NCBI GenBank assembly: GCA_025991245.1
Contig: BQMJ01000028.1
Coordinates: forward strand, 172,998-236,997
Source of the DNA: Galdieria partita
Taxonomy: Eukaryota; Rhodophyta; Bangiophyceae; Galdieriales; Galdieriaceae
Length of the DNA: 64,000 nucleotides
Direction of reading: 5' to 3'
In this document: positions 19,733-29,973 of the stretch, piece after piece
Layout: each line of letters begins with the position of its first letter
Numbering within the stretch: position 1 is the first letter of the stretch
Program-made: the position numbers and the translations under genes
Notes under the pieces: generated by a model
What the model saw: the letters and a program-made list of their open reading frames with translations, nothing else
Databases searched by the model: none
What the model was told of the DNA's origin: nothing

Positions 19733-22700
19733 ATGGACGTGACTCAACTTTTGCTCAACGCCCAGTCAGCAGACTTCCATTTGAGATATGAAGCGGAACA
19801 AAGCTTGAAGCAGCTCGAAGAAAACAACTTTCCTACTTTTGCGGCTAGTTTAGCAGCAGAGTTAGCGAACCAAAATAAACCTCCTCCTGTGAGACAGTTA
19901 GCTGGTCTTGTCTTGAAAAACAAATTTGATGCACGCTCCACTATAAGAAGAGAAGAACTGGCCAAACGATGGGCCGCAGTAGAAGATAATGAGTCTAGAA
20001 ATAAAGTGAAGGCTTTGTTATTGCAAACTCTTGCCTCAGAGGTACAAGAGGCAAGACATACAGCTGCACAAGTAATTGCTGCTTTAGCTCTCATTGAGTT
20101 GCCGTTAGGTTTATGGAATGAGCTTGTTGAAAGTTTATTGGGTTATGTAGTCAACCAGAATTCGAGTGATGAACTTAGAGAATCGAGCATCATGACTCTA
20201 GGATATATGTGCGAAACTGCTGCTCAAAATGGAGAAATGGACATTCTTAGTCAAAGAAGCAGTCAAATTTTAACTGCAGTTGTAAGAGGAATAGAAGAAC
20301 CAGAAGAAAAGTCCAACATACGCTTTGCTGCCATATCTGCTTTAGTCAATGCTATCGATTTTGCAAAGGCTAACTTTGAAAGTGAAACAGAAAGAACGTA
20401 TATTATGAATACAGTGTGTAAAGTTGCCTCTGTCTCAGATGAACGTATAAGAATGGTCGCATTTGAATGTTTTGTAAAGGTAAGTAATCTAAGTCACGTT
20501 TATATTCACTAGCTAAGTCTTCAAAAGATTGCAGAATACTATTATTCGCATTTGGATGCTTATATGAATATTTTGTTCCAATTAACTGTGAATGCCATTA
20601 CTAATGATGTCGAAAGTGTAGCTTTACAAGCAATCGAGTTTTGGACGACTATTTCAGAAGAAGAAATTTATCGAAATCAGGAAGCCGAAGAATTGAATAA
20701 AAAGAGTTCCTCAATGGTACGTTTCTTTGTTTGACTCGTTTAGTTTCATTGACTGGAGAAACTTTGCTTCAGAACTATATTGTCCAGGCATTGCCTTATC
20801 TGTGTCCAGTTTTATTGCGTTGTCTTTTATTGCAAGAAGAAGAACAAGATGAAGATAGTTGGAACAGAGCTACTGCTTCAGGTACATGTCTTACCCTGGT
20901 TGCTCAAGCTAGTAAAGATGCTGTGGTTCCCTTTGTCATTCAATTTGTACAAGAACATATTGGAAATGACAGTGATTGGCGTTCAAGAGAAGCTGCAACT
21001 TTGGTAAGTATTTATTGTCCTGAAAGAATGTTTGTCATTGACAAGTTAAAGGCATTTGGTTGCATTTTGGAACCGGATGGACCTTCGCCACAAGGATTGG
21101 AGCCCTTAGTTACTGAAGCTGTTCCTATTTTGCTTAATCTTTTGACGAGAGACTCAAATGTAATTGTTCGCGACACCTCTGCTTGGACTCTTGGAAGAGT
21201 TTGTTCTCTTAGTAAAGAAGCAACGAAACGATATCTTCAACCGTTGACAGAAGCAGCATTCAATGTAAGATGAAGGTTTGGTTACTTTTCAGAGTTGCTG
21301 AAATGATGATATATAGGCTTTAGAAAGAGACGAACCAAGAGTAGCATCGAATGCAGCGTGGATCTTTTTAAATATTGCAGAGTCGTTTGAAGAGGACCAT
21401 GACAAGTTAAATAATGAACTAGATATTTATGTTGAGAAAATTATGTCCAGTCTCTTTCATGCTGCTGCAAGAGAAGATGCGTCTGAACATCATCTTCAAG
21501 TTTCAAGTTATGAGGCATTTGCATCTCTCGTGCATTCCGTTTCCATCAGCTGTCAAAGCTTGATATTTCAGGCACGTGCTTATCCCCCGTTCATTTTTTG
21601 GTCTATAACAATGTGTGAAATGTTTAGAGTATACCTCTCCTCTTAAGTAGATTGGAGGCAACTTTTCAAATGGAAGCGAATAACACCGAAGCAAGAAACG
21701 AACAAGCAGAAACTCAAGGTCTTATATGTGCCTCATTACAAGCGATCATACAACGTCTTCGACATGATGTAGCCGAATATAGTGATCGAATGATGCAGGC
21801 ATTTTTATTTGTTTTATCTTCTGGTTCTTCTTCTTCGGAACATGAAGACGCTCTTTTAGCTATAGGAAGTTTGGCAGATGCTCTAGGAGAAGATTTCAAC
21901 AAGTACATGTCTCACTTTGCTCCATTTTTGAGTGTTTCTCTTCGAAATTGGGATCAGGTAATTTATTTCTGCTATTGATAATAAGACAAAGGCTTGTCTA
22001 ACATTTACTTAGGTGGACCTTTGTAAAGTGGCTGTAGGTGTAGTCAGTGATATCTGTCGCTCATTAGAACTTGGAATCCTTCCTTATGCCGATGATATCG
22101 TCATGTATTTATTAGGTGCCTTGAGTAGTCCAGAACTGGACCGAACAGTGAAGCCTCCCATCATCACATGCTTTGGTGATATTGCTTTGGCGATAAGTGG
22201 AAAATTTGAGCGTTATTTCTCGCATGTTATGCCAATATTACAGCAAGTATGTATTATTGAATATATTTTTACCCATTTTGTTCATATATTCCCTTGGATT
22301 GAATAGGCAGCTCAAGCATCGTTGGCTGTGCATGTAACTGAGGATGACTTTGATACTCAAGACTGGGTCTTGGAACTTCGGGAGAGCATTTTGCAAACAT
22401 GCACTTCCATTATTCAGGGGTTGAAAACGGATAATAGGTTGGCAATGACCGAATGATATTTTTGGATATGGAACTCATTTTGCTATGCTTAGGCAAGACC
22501 TTATTATTTCTGGAAGACACTCAGAATGGATACTTCAGTTCTGTGAACGTGTTATCCAAGACAAATTATGTTGCACCGAAAAGTTAATTGCTGCAGTTGT
22601 TGGTGTGGTTGGAGATATTGCATCTGCTTTGGAAAGTTTGCGTCCCACGTTGAAGCAGTTGCCTTGGATTCAGCAGATGATCGACCAGTGTTCGAAGAGT

Positions 22701-22754
22701 CCTGATAAAGATATTCAAAATGTGGCCGTATGGGCAAAAGGTATCGTATATTAA
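19733..22754 (+). CDS. KPNB1: Importin subunit beta-1 (karyopherin beta-1)
   Basis: HEAT-repeat nuclear import receptor that binds importin alpha and RanGTP. Nine exons: 19733-20479, 20528-20716, 20773-21003, 21052-21264, 21317-21571, 21628-21957, 22013-22246, 22307-22437 and 22493-22754, giving 863 aa (plants about 870). It begins MDVTQLLLNAQSADFHLRYE, with RQLAGLVLKN in HEAT 1 and later VALQAIEFW, SREAATL, VRDTSAWTLGRV and VKPPIITCFGDIALAI. These match plant importin beta-1 in order along the whole length. Intron 5 uses a GC donor (see separate entry), and intron 8 has a weak GTTGGC donor. All exon joins keep frame. Confidence 0.93.
21572..21627 (+). other. GC-AG intron in importin beta-1
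   Basis: The alignment SLIFQ|SIPLLLSRLEATFQ with importin beta-1 (TMVLQ|LVPVIMMEL in plants) fixes the exon edges. The donor is CAG|GCACGT and the acceptor TTTAG. The nearest GT (GTGCTT, four bases on) would break the frame. Confidence 0.75.
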
Positions 22755-22871
22755 AACAGCTTAAATGGAAAATAGTATCGTTTGAAGCAATAAAACAATA
22801 CATTCATTGACATTTATTCTCTTATGCGGGAACACTCTTTGGTATTCAAGAAGACTAAATTTGTTCGCTAC

Positions 22872-23491
22872 TCAAGCTGCCACTGAAGTAGGAGCAGAAG
22901 TAGGAGCAGAAGTAGGTGCAGAAGTTGTTGTTGGTGGTGCTGGTGGAACTAGCAGAAACTCTAGAAACTGAACTACAGAGTTGCCTGCTGCAACATCCGG
23001 AGAAATGACTGGGTCACCTTCAACTGAGTCTCCTACGATTACGTTAACGATACTTTTCTTTCGTATAAGCTTCTCTTACCTGTAGAATTTTTGGTAAAGT
23101 TAAGAGGCAATTCTGCCAAGGAAACAAAACTTGTTGTACCACTCGATAGAGAACTGAATCGCACCGTTTGGTTTACTGTGTTGGCAACTAGTAAACGGCC
23201 TAAGAAGTCTATTGCTCCGGATACGTTTTGCTTGGCTGCACTCAGTGCACCTGTGGCATTGGCTGACGAATTCTCCCAGGCAGTGTCATTAGACGCAAGG
23301 AACGTGAAGTTAAGTAAAGTATTATTGTATAAGCTTGTCAGATTGGTCAGTTCCATGCTTTGTACCGTAAAAGTATAGTCTTGTCGGCTCTGAAGTAACG
23401 AGTATATTGTTGTAGTGTTGGAAGCAGCCAAACTCACACTCAACAAAACTGAAAGCCATGCAGAAATAAGCAATATTTTGTTGAATGCCAT
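22872..23491 (-). CDS. Secreted fasciclin-domain (FAS1-like) glycoprotein
   Basis: Probable extracellular adhesion or wall protein. Exons are 23080-23491 and 22872-23032 (intron 47 nt), giving 190 aa. A signal peptide (MAFNKILLISAWLSVLLSVS) precedes one FAS1-like domain: TIYSLLQSRQDYTFTVQSM, then FTFLASNDTAW (first conserved box) and, after the intron, a second-box-like GNSVVQFLEFLLVPP. About a dozen Asn-X-Ser/Thr sites occur in 190 residues. The C terminus is a tandem TSAP/APTS repeat resembling an O-glycosylated stalk. The ATG at 23491 starts the signal peptide; the open frame extends upstream without another ATG. It is convergent with importin beta-1, 117 bp away. Confidence 0.8.
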
Positions 23492-24039
23492 TGTTTGTCT
23501 TCGTACGAAACAAAAAGACGGCACAACAAATGTTGTATAAAAGGAACTATAAAAGAAATTGCCACCACGTCAGAATAAACCAATGACTTTCCTCCATGTG
23601 TCGGTTCAGTGTCGAAGAGTCACTGATATCAAAAACTCCAAGTTGAACTTTGATTTTTCTAGTGAGCAATACACTTATTCCGTTTATAAGCTATCTTGGT
23701 AGCACATGTTCTTGATAAGATATACAGGAAATAGTATATATATTTCAAAATAGATAACAAGTCCCTTGGCTCTTCCTTCCACTCATTCGTGAAGAGAAAA
23801 TGGGACGAAGCGTCACTCATTTTGACCGATTGGTGCAGGAAAAGACAAATTTTGGCCATGTCTCCGAAGACAAAGCCTTTGACTCCACTTGTTCAATCCA
23901 CAAGCAGACACCAATGCAGAATGGATAACAGACTTCCACGTTTCATAAGAATCTTCCACGGACTGGCTTTTAAAAGAAGCCAATTTTTCTCTATCGTTCA
24001 CACTACTTTAGAGTATTCTTTGTTGAAACAACGATCATT
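23492..24039. other. Promoter region between two divergent secreted-protein genes
   Basis: Separates the divergent FAS1-like gene and secreted paralogue B. It has an 84-codon open frame on the plus strand at 23789-24043 with no recognisable content, which I take as chance. No RNA gene seen. Confidence 0.45.
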
Positions 24040-24616
24040 ATGAAAACTGCAGTCTTCGTGTTCTTCGTTGTAGCTCTTTGCGCTATTACTATCCAAGCTT
24101 CACCTCTAGAAGATACTTTGGGTGCCTTTATGAGAGGTGGTTACCAGGCACCACGTCCCGCTCCTGGTACTAGCTGTTGCAAGTTGAGCTGTAAGTATCT
24201 AAACGTCATCAAGAGTCAGTACTTATAAGTCATCTAGGCCAGTACACACAGATCTGTGAACAAGTTGTACAAACTCAACAAGTTATTCAAACTCAACAAG
24301 TTGTACAAAGTCAACAAGTTATCCAGACTCAACAAGTTGTACAAAGTCAACAAGTTTCATCAGCATACGGACGCAATGAAGTATCCCGAGGTGGTTATTC
24401 TTCCCAATCGGTAGCTCCTGCCCCAGCACCTTCTTCTTGTGTTTCCGTTCCCGTCAAGTGCTGCATTGAATGTAAGTGTATATATTCTGAAATTGTTATT
24501 GCTTTATAACTTCGGAAATAGGCTCCTCATGCTATCAGCAAGTGTCACCAGTGCAAGTCACTCCTTCGCAACAAGTTTATCAAACACAGCAAGTTTCATC
24601 GCAGTCAGCATATTAA
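24040..24616 (+). CDS. Secreted RGGY/CCxxC protein, paralogue B with Gln repeats
   Basis: Paralogue of the gene at 18092-18581. Exons are 24040-24190, 24238-24471 and 24522-24616 (introns 47 and 50 nt), giving 159 aa. A signal peptide (MKTAVFVFFVVALCAITIQA) is followed by FMRGGYQAP, CCKLSC with the last Cys codon split by intron 1, then QYTQIC. Next is a Gln-rich repeat of six-residue units, and a second module VSRGGY, C, VPVKCCIEC, again split by an intron, followed by SSCYQQV. The C terminus is a further Gln-rich tail. Function is unknown; the signal peptide, paired cysteines and low-complexity linker suggest a structural extracellular or wall protein. Confidence 0.78.
24261..24356 (+). repeat. 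18-nt coding tandem repeat (V[VI]Q[TS]QQ)
   Basis: About five imperfect copies of an 18-nt unit, CAAGTTGTACAAACTCAA and variants, inside exon 2 of secreted paralogue B. It encodes a Gln/Val repeat. Likely to vary in copy number between strains. Confidence 0.85.
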
Positions 24617-24816
24617 GCCAGATATAACTTGGAATGGGCCAATGTGCCCAGTATCATCTACATAATAAATTTGTCTTCTGAAACAGTAGTTTTCATTAGA
24701 GTCATTGTTCCAAGAAGCTCAATCATACATCAGTATAGTATGAAATATTCTCTGTACTATTATAGCTCCCTTCATTAACTGTCATCACACATGCCTTGAT
24801 AGAGTGATACAAGATT

Positions 24817-26438
24817 TTAAGTATCAAAAAGCTCTTCTAGTACTCTTCGAGAAACATCTTCTGAAGGTTTTACAATGAACAAATTTCCAGGCAAAGTCCT
24901 TAAACTTGCTGCTAGATAATTCCAATTGTGCACTTTTTGATTCGACTTGGAATGTACAGAGGGAAGAACTGAATATGGAAAATTAAGGAGTTGCTCTTGT
25001 TTTTGGTACGACTGCTTCGTTGCATGTGTCTCAAAGTCTTCCCTATATGGACTTGCACTGCTTGTCTTACTTGCTTCTATTACCAATGAGCTATGGCGGT
25101 TCAATCTCTCAAGTAACGGCAGAGAAGGATCTTCCTTCTTCACATAATGGATTGGTCATTTGACACGTGATAGACACAATGACAGCCCTCACCTCTCGAA
25201 TCTGACTAGTTACAGAATGTTCATTAATTCCATAACCACTTTGATAAGGTTTGTCATCAAGAAACAGGTTAATTTCACTTTCTACGTCTTTCAAGATTTC
25301 CTTTTTATCCTTTACATGCTTTCCTTCTTGTATTTGAGAATCAAAGGGTGTAAAAATATCATCTTTCTCTGATCCTGCTTTCAATACAAGTCAGACTAAA
25401 AGAAAAAGAGTAAATAAGAAACTTGCCGGATTTCTTTCCTTGTCGAATATAACGACTTTGAAAATATTGGGTCCAGAATGCTTGTTCCGACATCTTACTA
25501 GGTACATAATTCTGAAAGGCGAGATGGACTGCTGGATCTTCTAGAAATATCTTGTGAATGATATCCTGAGTCAACCGATACTTCACAGTTTTCCCTTTCT
25601 CTTCCACTGGGTTGATTTCTGAAAGAATCTCTGAAGATACTCCTCGAGTCTGCTTTACGGAGGCCTGTTCTTCTTCTTACAAAGAATCAGATTCCACCAC
25701 AAAATATCAACACAAAAGAATAATACGAACCATTATTCAACAACTCTCGTTCCGACTGGTGTAGTCTGTATCGAACGCCATTCCAGAAATGAGCATCTGA
25801 AATTAGTCCTCCTCCTACTAGACTCATATGTATTCGTTGCAGTTCTGGGCGTCTTCTTAATATTTCCAGCCTTCTCTTTGCTTCTTCAGGTGACACAGTA
25901 GTTTTGAAGTCTTCCGCTTCTTTCTGTGATCCCTGTGTTGTGCCACTATACAAAACATATTCACTTGAATAGCAATCTTACAAGGTGCAACACTATTACC
26001 TTTCCTCTTTTGCAGCCTTCAGTCTTGCCAACTGTCTCGATATGATGTCTTTTATTTCGTCTCTAGAAACAAAGTCTGGCTTGGCAGCTCGTACAAATTC
26101 AAATACGTAGCTGTCCGAACTGTTGAGCATTGTCAGCTTCAGCAGTGCCTGTACTATACTAAGACAAGATCTTGCAGTATTCTTACACACTCTTCCTTAC
26201 CTGCTTACTTCCCTGCGCAGAGACCATCTGACTCTTTACATCAGACAATGACAACCAAACAGAATCTTGACGCTACAAATAAAAGACCAATAAGTATTAA
26301 CGTCGATAAAAAGCATACCAATACCTCAGCTTGTGAAGAAGGATTCCAGGCAACACTATTCTCGAAAATCTTTAACGTTCCTGGACGTTTATGAAAAGAA
26401 GCTGACTTTTCCGCCAGGAGAGTTGTCTCTTGTCTCAT
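24817..26438 (-). CDS. GTF2H1: TFIIH core subunit p62/Tfb1
   Basis: Core TFIIH subunit for transcription initiation and nucleotide excision repair. Seven exons (minus): 26325-26438, 26201-26272, 26000-26148, 25731-25945, 25427-25675, 25193-25377 and 24817-25137, giving 434 aa, shorter than human p62 (about 548). An N-terminal PH-like domain (PGTLKIFENSVAWNP, SYVFEFV) is followed by two BSD domains: FWNGVRYRL, then TQDIIHKIFLEDPAVHLAFQ and SEQAFWTQYFQSRY, the best-conserved p62 block. GYGIN begins the C-terminal part. The last exon could start at 25137 or 25134. One intron uses a GC donor. The divergent GRASP gene starts 153 bp away. Confidence 0.88.
25378..25426 (-). other. GC-AG intron in TFIIH p62
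   Basis: Donor G|GCAAGT (minus strand), acceptor GAAAG, 49 nt. It joins RQGKKS to AGSEKDD in frame. No GT site nearby gives an open frame. Confidence 0.75.
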
Positions 26439-26591
26439 ATCCACAAAGACAATTTCAATATTCGGTCCTTTCCATTTTCAATATATATCTACAATATGAA
26501 ACTTTTATCTTTGATTAGTCTTTCCAGTGGAAACCAATATTGACTAGGAATTGGTTTCGTTGTTGAACAAGTGAAATAGATTATCCATTGG

Positions 26592-27792
26592 ATGGGTATT
26601 GAAAGTTCCAAGTCCGCAAACAGCGAAGTGGAAAGTGATGAACTAGAAGGTCACTATGGGTATCGTATAATGAAAGTAAGTCTTAGTCACTTTGTCTTAA
26701 AAGAATAAAGTTATGCGATAGCTCTTGGAGAACGGGTCTGGGATAAGAGCAGGACTGAGAGCTTATGAAGATTTCATTGTTGCAGTTGACGATTTGATTG
26801 TTGAAGAAGAGGAAGAAAGAATAATGGAATATTTAGAAGAGAAGACAGGACATCAAGTCAAATTGGTGGTTTGGAACTGTCTTGATGAAGAGGAACGAGA
26901 GGTATTATAAGTATTAAGTGTTCTAAAGACATCTTTTCACTTTGTTTGTCCAAGGTCCTATTGGTTGTAAATAAGCCAACGAAAGATATGGGCTATCTCG
27001 GAGTGATTGTTAGATATGAGTCACTTTTTGAAGCAGCAGAATACACTTGGCATGTGATGAGTGTTGTACCCAATAGTCCGGCAGATGAAGTGGGTAGGTT
27101 GTTTGGTGTAATTTCTATTATTGTATTATAACATATTATTAGGTCTTATGCCACAGTTGGATTATATTGTTGGCACACCCAGTGTGGCCTTCCGTAGTTA
27201 TGATACTCTTCCTCAGTTGGTAAGATGATATTGAGATTCCAACTGTTCCTACTAACTTGATCAGGTTTATGATGCGGCACATTTACAGAATTCACTGGAT
27301 CTGATGGTTTGGTCACAGGCTACTGGAAAAGTGGTAAGTAGATCTTTTGAACACAAGTTTTTAGACATTGATGAAGCAAACTACAGAGAATAATTTCTGT
27401 AGAACCTGAAATAACGGAGGAAGGAACACCATTATTAGGTATATATGCCTTATCCGTTGGTCACCAATCATGAACTCATACAAATAGGATGTGAATTAGC
27501 GAAAGGTCTACTTCATCAACTACCCAGAAGAAATATTTCCAAGACGAGAACACGACATAGTAAACATACAGAAACTATTGAAACACCGAATACTCCCAAT
27601 AGTGTGGAAAGCAACGATAGCAGCACGAAAGACACGACACACTCCAACAGCATGGATACGACAACTGAAGAGTTTTACGATACTCGATCGCCTTCTTCCT
27701 TTGAGGCACGGAACTTGGAACAAGTCCCTGATATTGACGACCCAAACAAACAAACTAAATCAGGCTCGACGACCTTCAACAAGAATACTTGA
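26592..27792 (+). CDS. GRASP55/65-like Golgi stacking protein
   Basis: Peripheral Golgi protein with tandem PDZ-like GRASP domains, involved in cisternal tethering and unconventional secretion. Seven exons: 26592-26675, 26722-26901, 26955-27093, 27143-27219, 27265-27333, 27387-27438 and 27488-27792 (introns 45-53 nt), giving 301 aa. It starts MGIESSKS, with the Gly 2 needed for N-myristoylation. PDZ 1 contains GSGIRAGLRAYEDFIVAV, then MGYLGVIVRY and WHVMSVVPNSPADEVGLMP with DYIVGTP in PDZ 2. The last intron joins TPLLG to CELAKGLLHQLP, the family pattern LGCxIGxGxLHxIP. A Ser/Thr-rich tail follows. The last 33 bp overlap the antisense PIN4 coding end. Confidence 0.88.
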
Positions 27793-28230
27793 AGATGCAA
27801 CATTTTCAATAGTTGGAGTGGGCGAAAAGGAAATACTTACATATGCCAGCCATTGGCTCCTTTGAAAGGTTGACTAACTTTGCCTTGAGGAGTACTAAAG
27901 GCAACCGATTGAAAAGTGGGCTCCATTTTTCCACGAGGGAACCACCCAAGATCGCCACCTTTCTTTGCAGAACTACACTCACTATACTGCATTGCCAACT
28001 CACCGAATTTAGTGGGTGGTATATTCTTATCGAGTTGAAGATATTCAGTGTCAATAATATTCCAGACTTGCATAATTTTTCCTTGTTTTTCGCATAATAT
28101 ATGACGTGCCTTGAAACAAAGTTTGATGAGAACTTTATCAATTGGAAGTGATCTGACAAACCTTTACAAAGTTGCAAGTCTTCATTTCTTTGTCTTTGAC
28201 TTGTGTTTTGTTGGACTTTTTATTTCCCAT
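27760..28230 (-). CDS. PIN4: Parvulin-type peptidyl-prolyl isomerase (Par14/PIN4)
   Basis: Small cis-trans prolyl isomerase. Exons are 28162-28230, 27841-28109 and 27760-27787 (introns 52 and 53 nt), giving 121 aa. A Lys-rich N terminus (MGNKKSNKTQVKDKEMK) leads into the rotamase domain: ARHILCEKQGKIMQ, PPTKFGELAMQYSECSSAKK, GGDLGWFPRGKM, and VAFSTPQGKVSQPF. The split last exon completes GWHIILVEGRR. This matches the plant Par14 type, with the long first insertion. Lack of a WW domain separates it from Pin1. The last exon lies antisense within the final GRASP exon. Confidence 0.88.
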
Positions 28231-28501
28231 TTCTCCTAGTCCTAACTTGTTTACAATAGTCAACCGAAAGAATATGAAAGATAGTATAGCTCGAATAAGG
28301 AGAAGACCGCTATCACTTACTTGGTCCGAGTGTTCCAATGGCCTTTGTTTCATTGTTTCATTGACGATTTGGTGTTCGACGTCGCTGGCAACTGGAGTTG
28401 GAAAGTGAAAGAAAGGTAAGACAAATAGTATTGATATTTTGATGTCGAAAGTATTCAAGTTTTGGGTAAACAGTACTGTTTGTGGTAACTGAAGCGCAAC
28501 T

Positions 28502-28579
28502 ATGCGTGCCAAGTGGAAAAAGAAGAGAACACGGCGTTTGAAGCGAAAGAGAAGAAAGATGAGACAGCGTTCGAAGTAA
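28502..28579 (+). CDS. RPL41: Ribosomal protein eL41 (RPL41)
   Basis: The smallest ribosomal protein, at the subunit interface of the 80S ribosome. 25 aa, beginning MRAKWKKKRTRRL and ending KMRQRSK. It differs from the human protein at only two positions (Lys for Arg at 6, Thr for Met at 10), as I recall that sequence. No intron in the coding part; an intron in the leader is possible, given a GTAAGA site at about 28415. It lies in a stretch otherwise read as empty. Confidence 0.93.
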   Translation: MRAKWKKKRTRRLKRKRRKMRQRSK

Positions 28580-28929
28580 TGGAAGGAATTCCTCGGATAG
28601 CGGAGTTGAGATAACTTTTTGCAAGAGTTTTGACGGCTTCTCAAGTAGTGTGAAATATCTATCTTTTTGGTGGAGTTTCACAGTATTTCCGAGGGTTCCC
28701 AGAGAACTTGATAAAGAACCAGGTTTTGTTTCAAACCAAGTGTACTTGTACCATATAGCAATGAAGTGATAATCAGTTGCTAAACACTTTTACACACAAG
28801 TAACATAGCTTCGAAAACACTTAGACTGGAATATTGCACTGTTGTTACTATCAAACAGTAGACAAGACTGTTGCTGCCTGATAACTCAGTTAGATAATAT
28901 CAAATAAGTTCTTCCCCTGGATCATTCAC
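28580..28929. other. Intergenic, no gene recognised
   Basis: A/T-rich stretch between the convergent 3' ends of RPL41 and the zinc-finger gene. No open frame or RNA gene recognised. Confidence 0.5.
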
Positions 28930-29973
28930 TTAACGACGATTCCACTTTCTTAACGCAAATTTACGGTCTCCTTGTTCAGCTGCCTTCTCCAACGTGGTAA
29001 AAGGAGGTAGTCTCCATTGTCTATCATGTAGACTTGTACAAGAACTACTTTCAAATGACTCTGTTGGATTATTAAGAAGATTTTGAACGGAAAACTCGCC
29101 ATGTTCTTGTATTATTCCAATAGTTGGTTCCTCATAGGAACTTGTGGTAGAAAGATTAGTCCTAACAGGACCTTCACTCCATTGAGAAGCTTTTGAATGA
29201 GGCAAGTTTCGATCAGAAGCATCCTTTTCTAGTTCTTGTGAGTCGTCTATTACAACTGAAACACAATCCGTTCCTTTTGGCAAGTTGTCCACGACGTAGC
29301 AATTTCTTTGCTGTTCCAGTAACCAAAGCTGATACTTATAAAGTCTCTTTTTAAGCTTAGTTTCCATTTCTGGTTTTGACTCGTCTTCTGAAGCCAACAA
29401 TTTCTTTTCATTTTCTGCCAAAAGACACAGCCTACGCAACGGATCACAACTATTTACAGCTTTAGTGTCTTGTAGTGTTTTCCCAGATTCGCTTGTTCTC
29501 TTCTCTGTATTGGCCTCGCTCACATATTGATATTCTTCTTTGGAATGACTAGTATTTGCTTTCACCATATTCCATTTACATCGTGCTCCCACTCCCTTTG
29601 CACAGTGTTTACTACAGAACCTACCACTGCCATATAGACCGTCATGAACGGCCCCACAAGATTCGCAAATATTCATAAACCAAGAGCTTCCATAGTTGGG
29701 AGTTCCAGTGATCGTTGCAGTGGTTGCTTCTTCCAGAAAGTCGGGAAGTGTTGCTCGTCTCTTTCTCTCTGAGTTGTATGTAAGAGTACTCCAAGAATTT
29801 GCCTTTGAGTTGTTATGGGAAGTATAAGGATTTGACTCCAGCAACGCGGGCGAAGGTTCTCTGGGTAGCCTACCTTGTGAAACCGTGGTGCAGTTCTGGT
29901 CAGCGTCCCTTTGGTTCTTCTTCTGTAGAGTTGCAAGTTTGTAAACTAGGGAAGAAACAGAAGCATCTGGCAT
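28930..29973 (-). CDS. Hypothetical protein with YGSGRFC-type zinc-binding motif
   Basis: Single exon, 347 aa; function unknown. The one recognisable element is a Cys/His cluster around residue 110, CESCGAVHDGLYGSGRFCSK then HCAKGVGAR. It is of the YGSGRFC type found in uncharacterised nuclear proteins of plants, amoebae and oomycetes. The rest is Ser/Thr/Glu-rich and probably disordered, with a Lys-rich helix (KPEMETKLKKRLYKYQLWLL). The start at 29973 is the first ATG; the frame is open a little upstream (TTG at 30000). A role in transcription or chromatin is a guess from the motif only. Confidence 0.6.
   Translation of the reverse strand: MPDASVSSLVYKLATLQKKNQRDADQNCTTVSQGRLPREPSPALLESNPYTSHNNSKANSWSTLTYNSERKRRATLPDFLEEATTATITGTPNYGSSWFMNICESCGAVHDGLYGSGRFCSKHCAKGVGARCKWNMVKANTSHSKEEYQYVSEANTEKRTSESGKTLQDTKAVNSCDPLRRLCLLAENEKKLLASEDESKPEMETKLKKRLYKYQLWLLEQQRNCYVVDNLPKGTDCVSVVIDDSQELEKDASDRNLPHSKASQWSEGPVRTNLSTTSSYEEPTIGIIQEHGEFSVQNLLNNPTESFESSSCTSLHDRQWRLPPFTTLEKAAEQGDRKFALRKWNRR

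Noticed and set aside
19744-20094. 116-codon minus-strand frame opposite importin beta-1
   Set aside because: A shadow of the strongly conserved importin exon 1; no independent features.
23789-24043. 84-codon plus-strand open frame upstream of secreted gene B
   Set aside because: No known domain; it ends over the gene B start codon and lies in a promoter region.
28138-28644. 168-codon minus-strand open frame
   Set aside because: It overlaps RPL41 and the PIN4 first exon on conflicting frames, lacks known domains and is rich in Phe/Leu from A/T-rich DNA.
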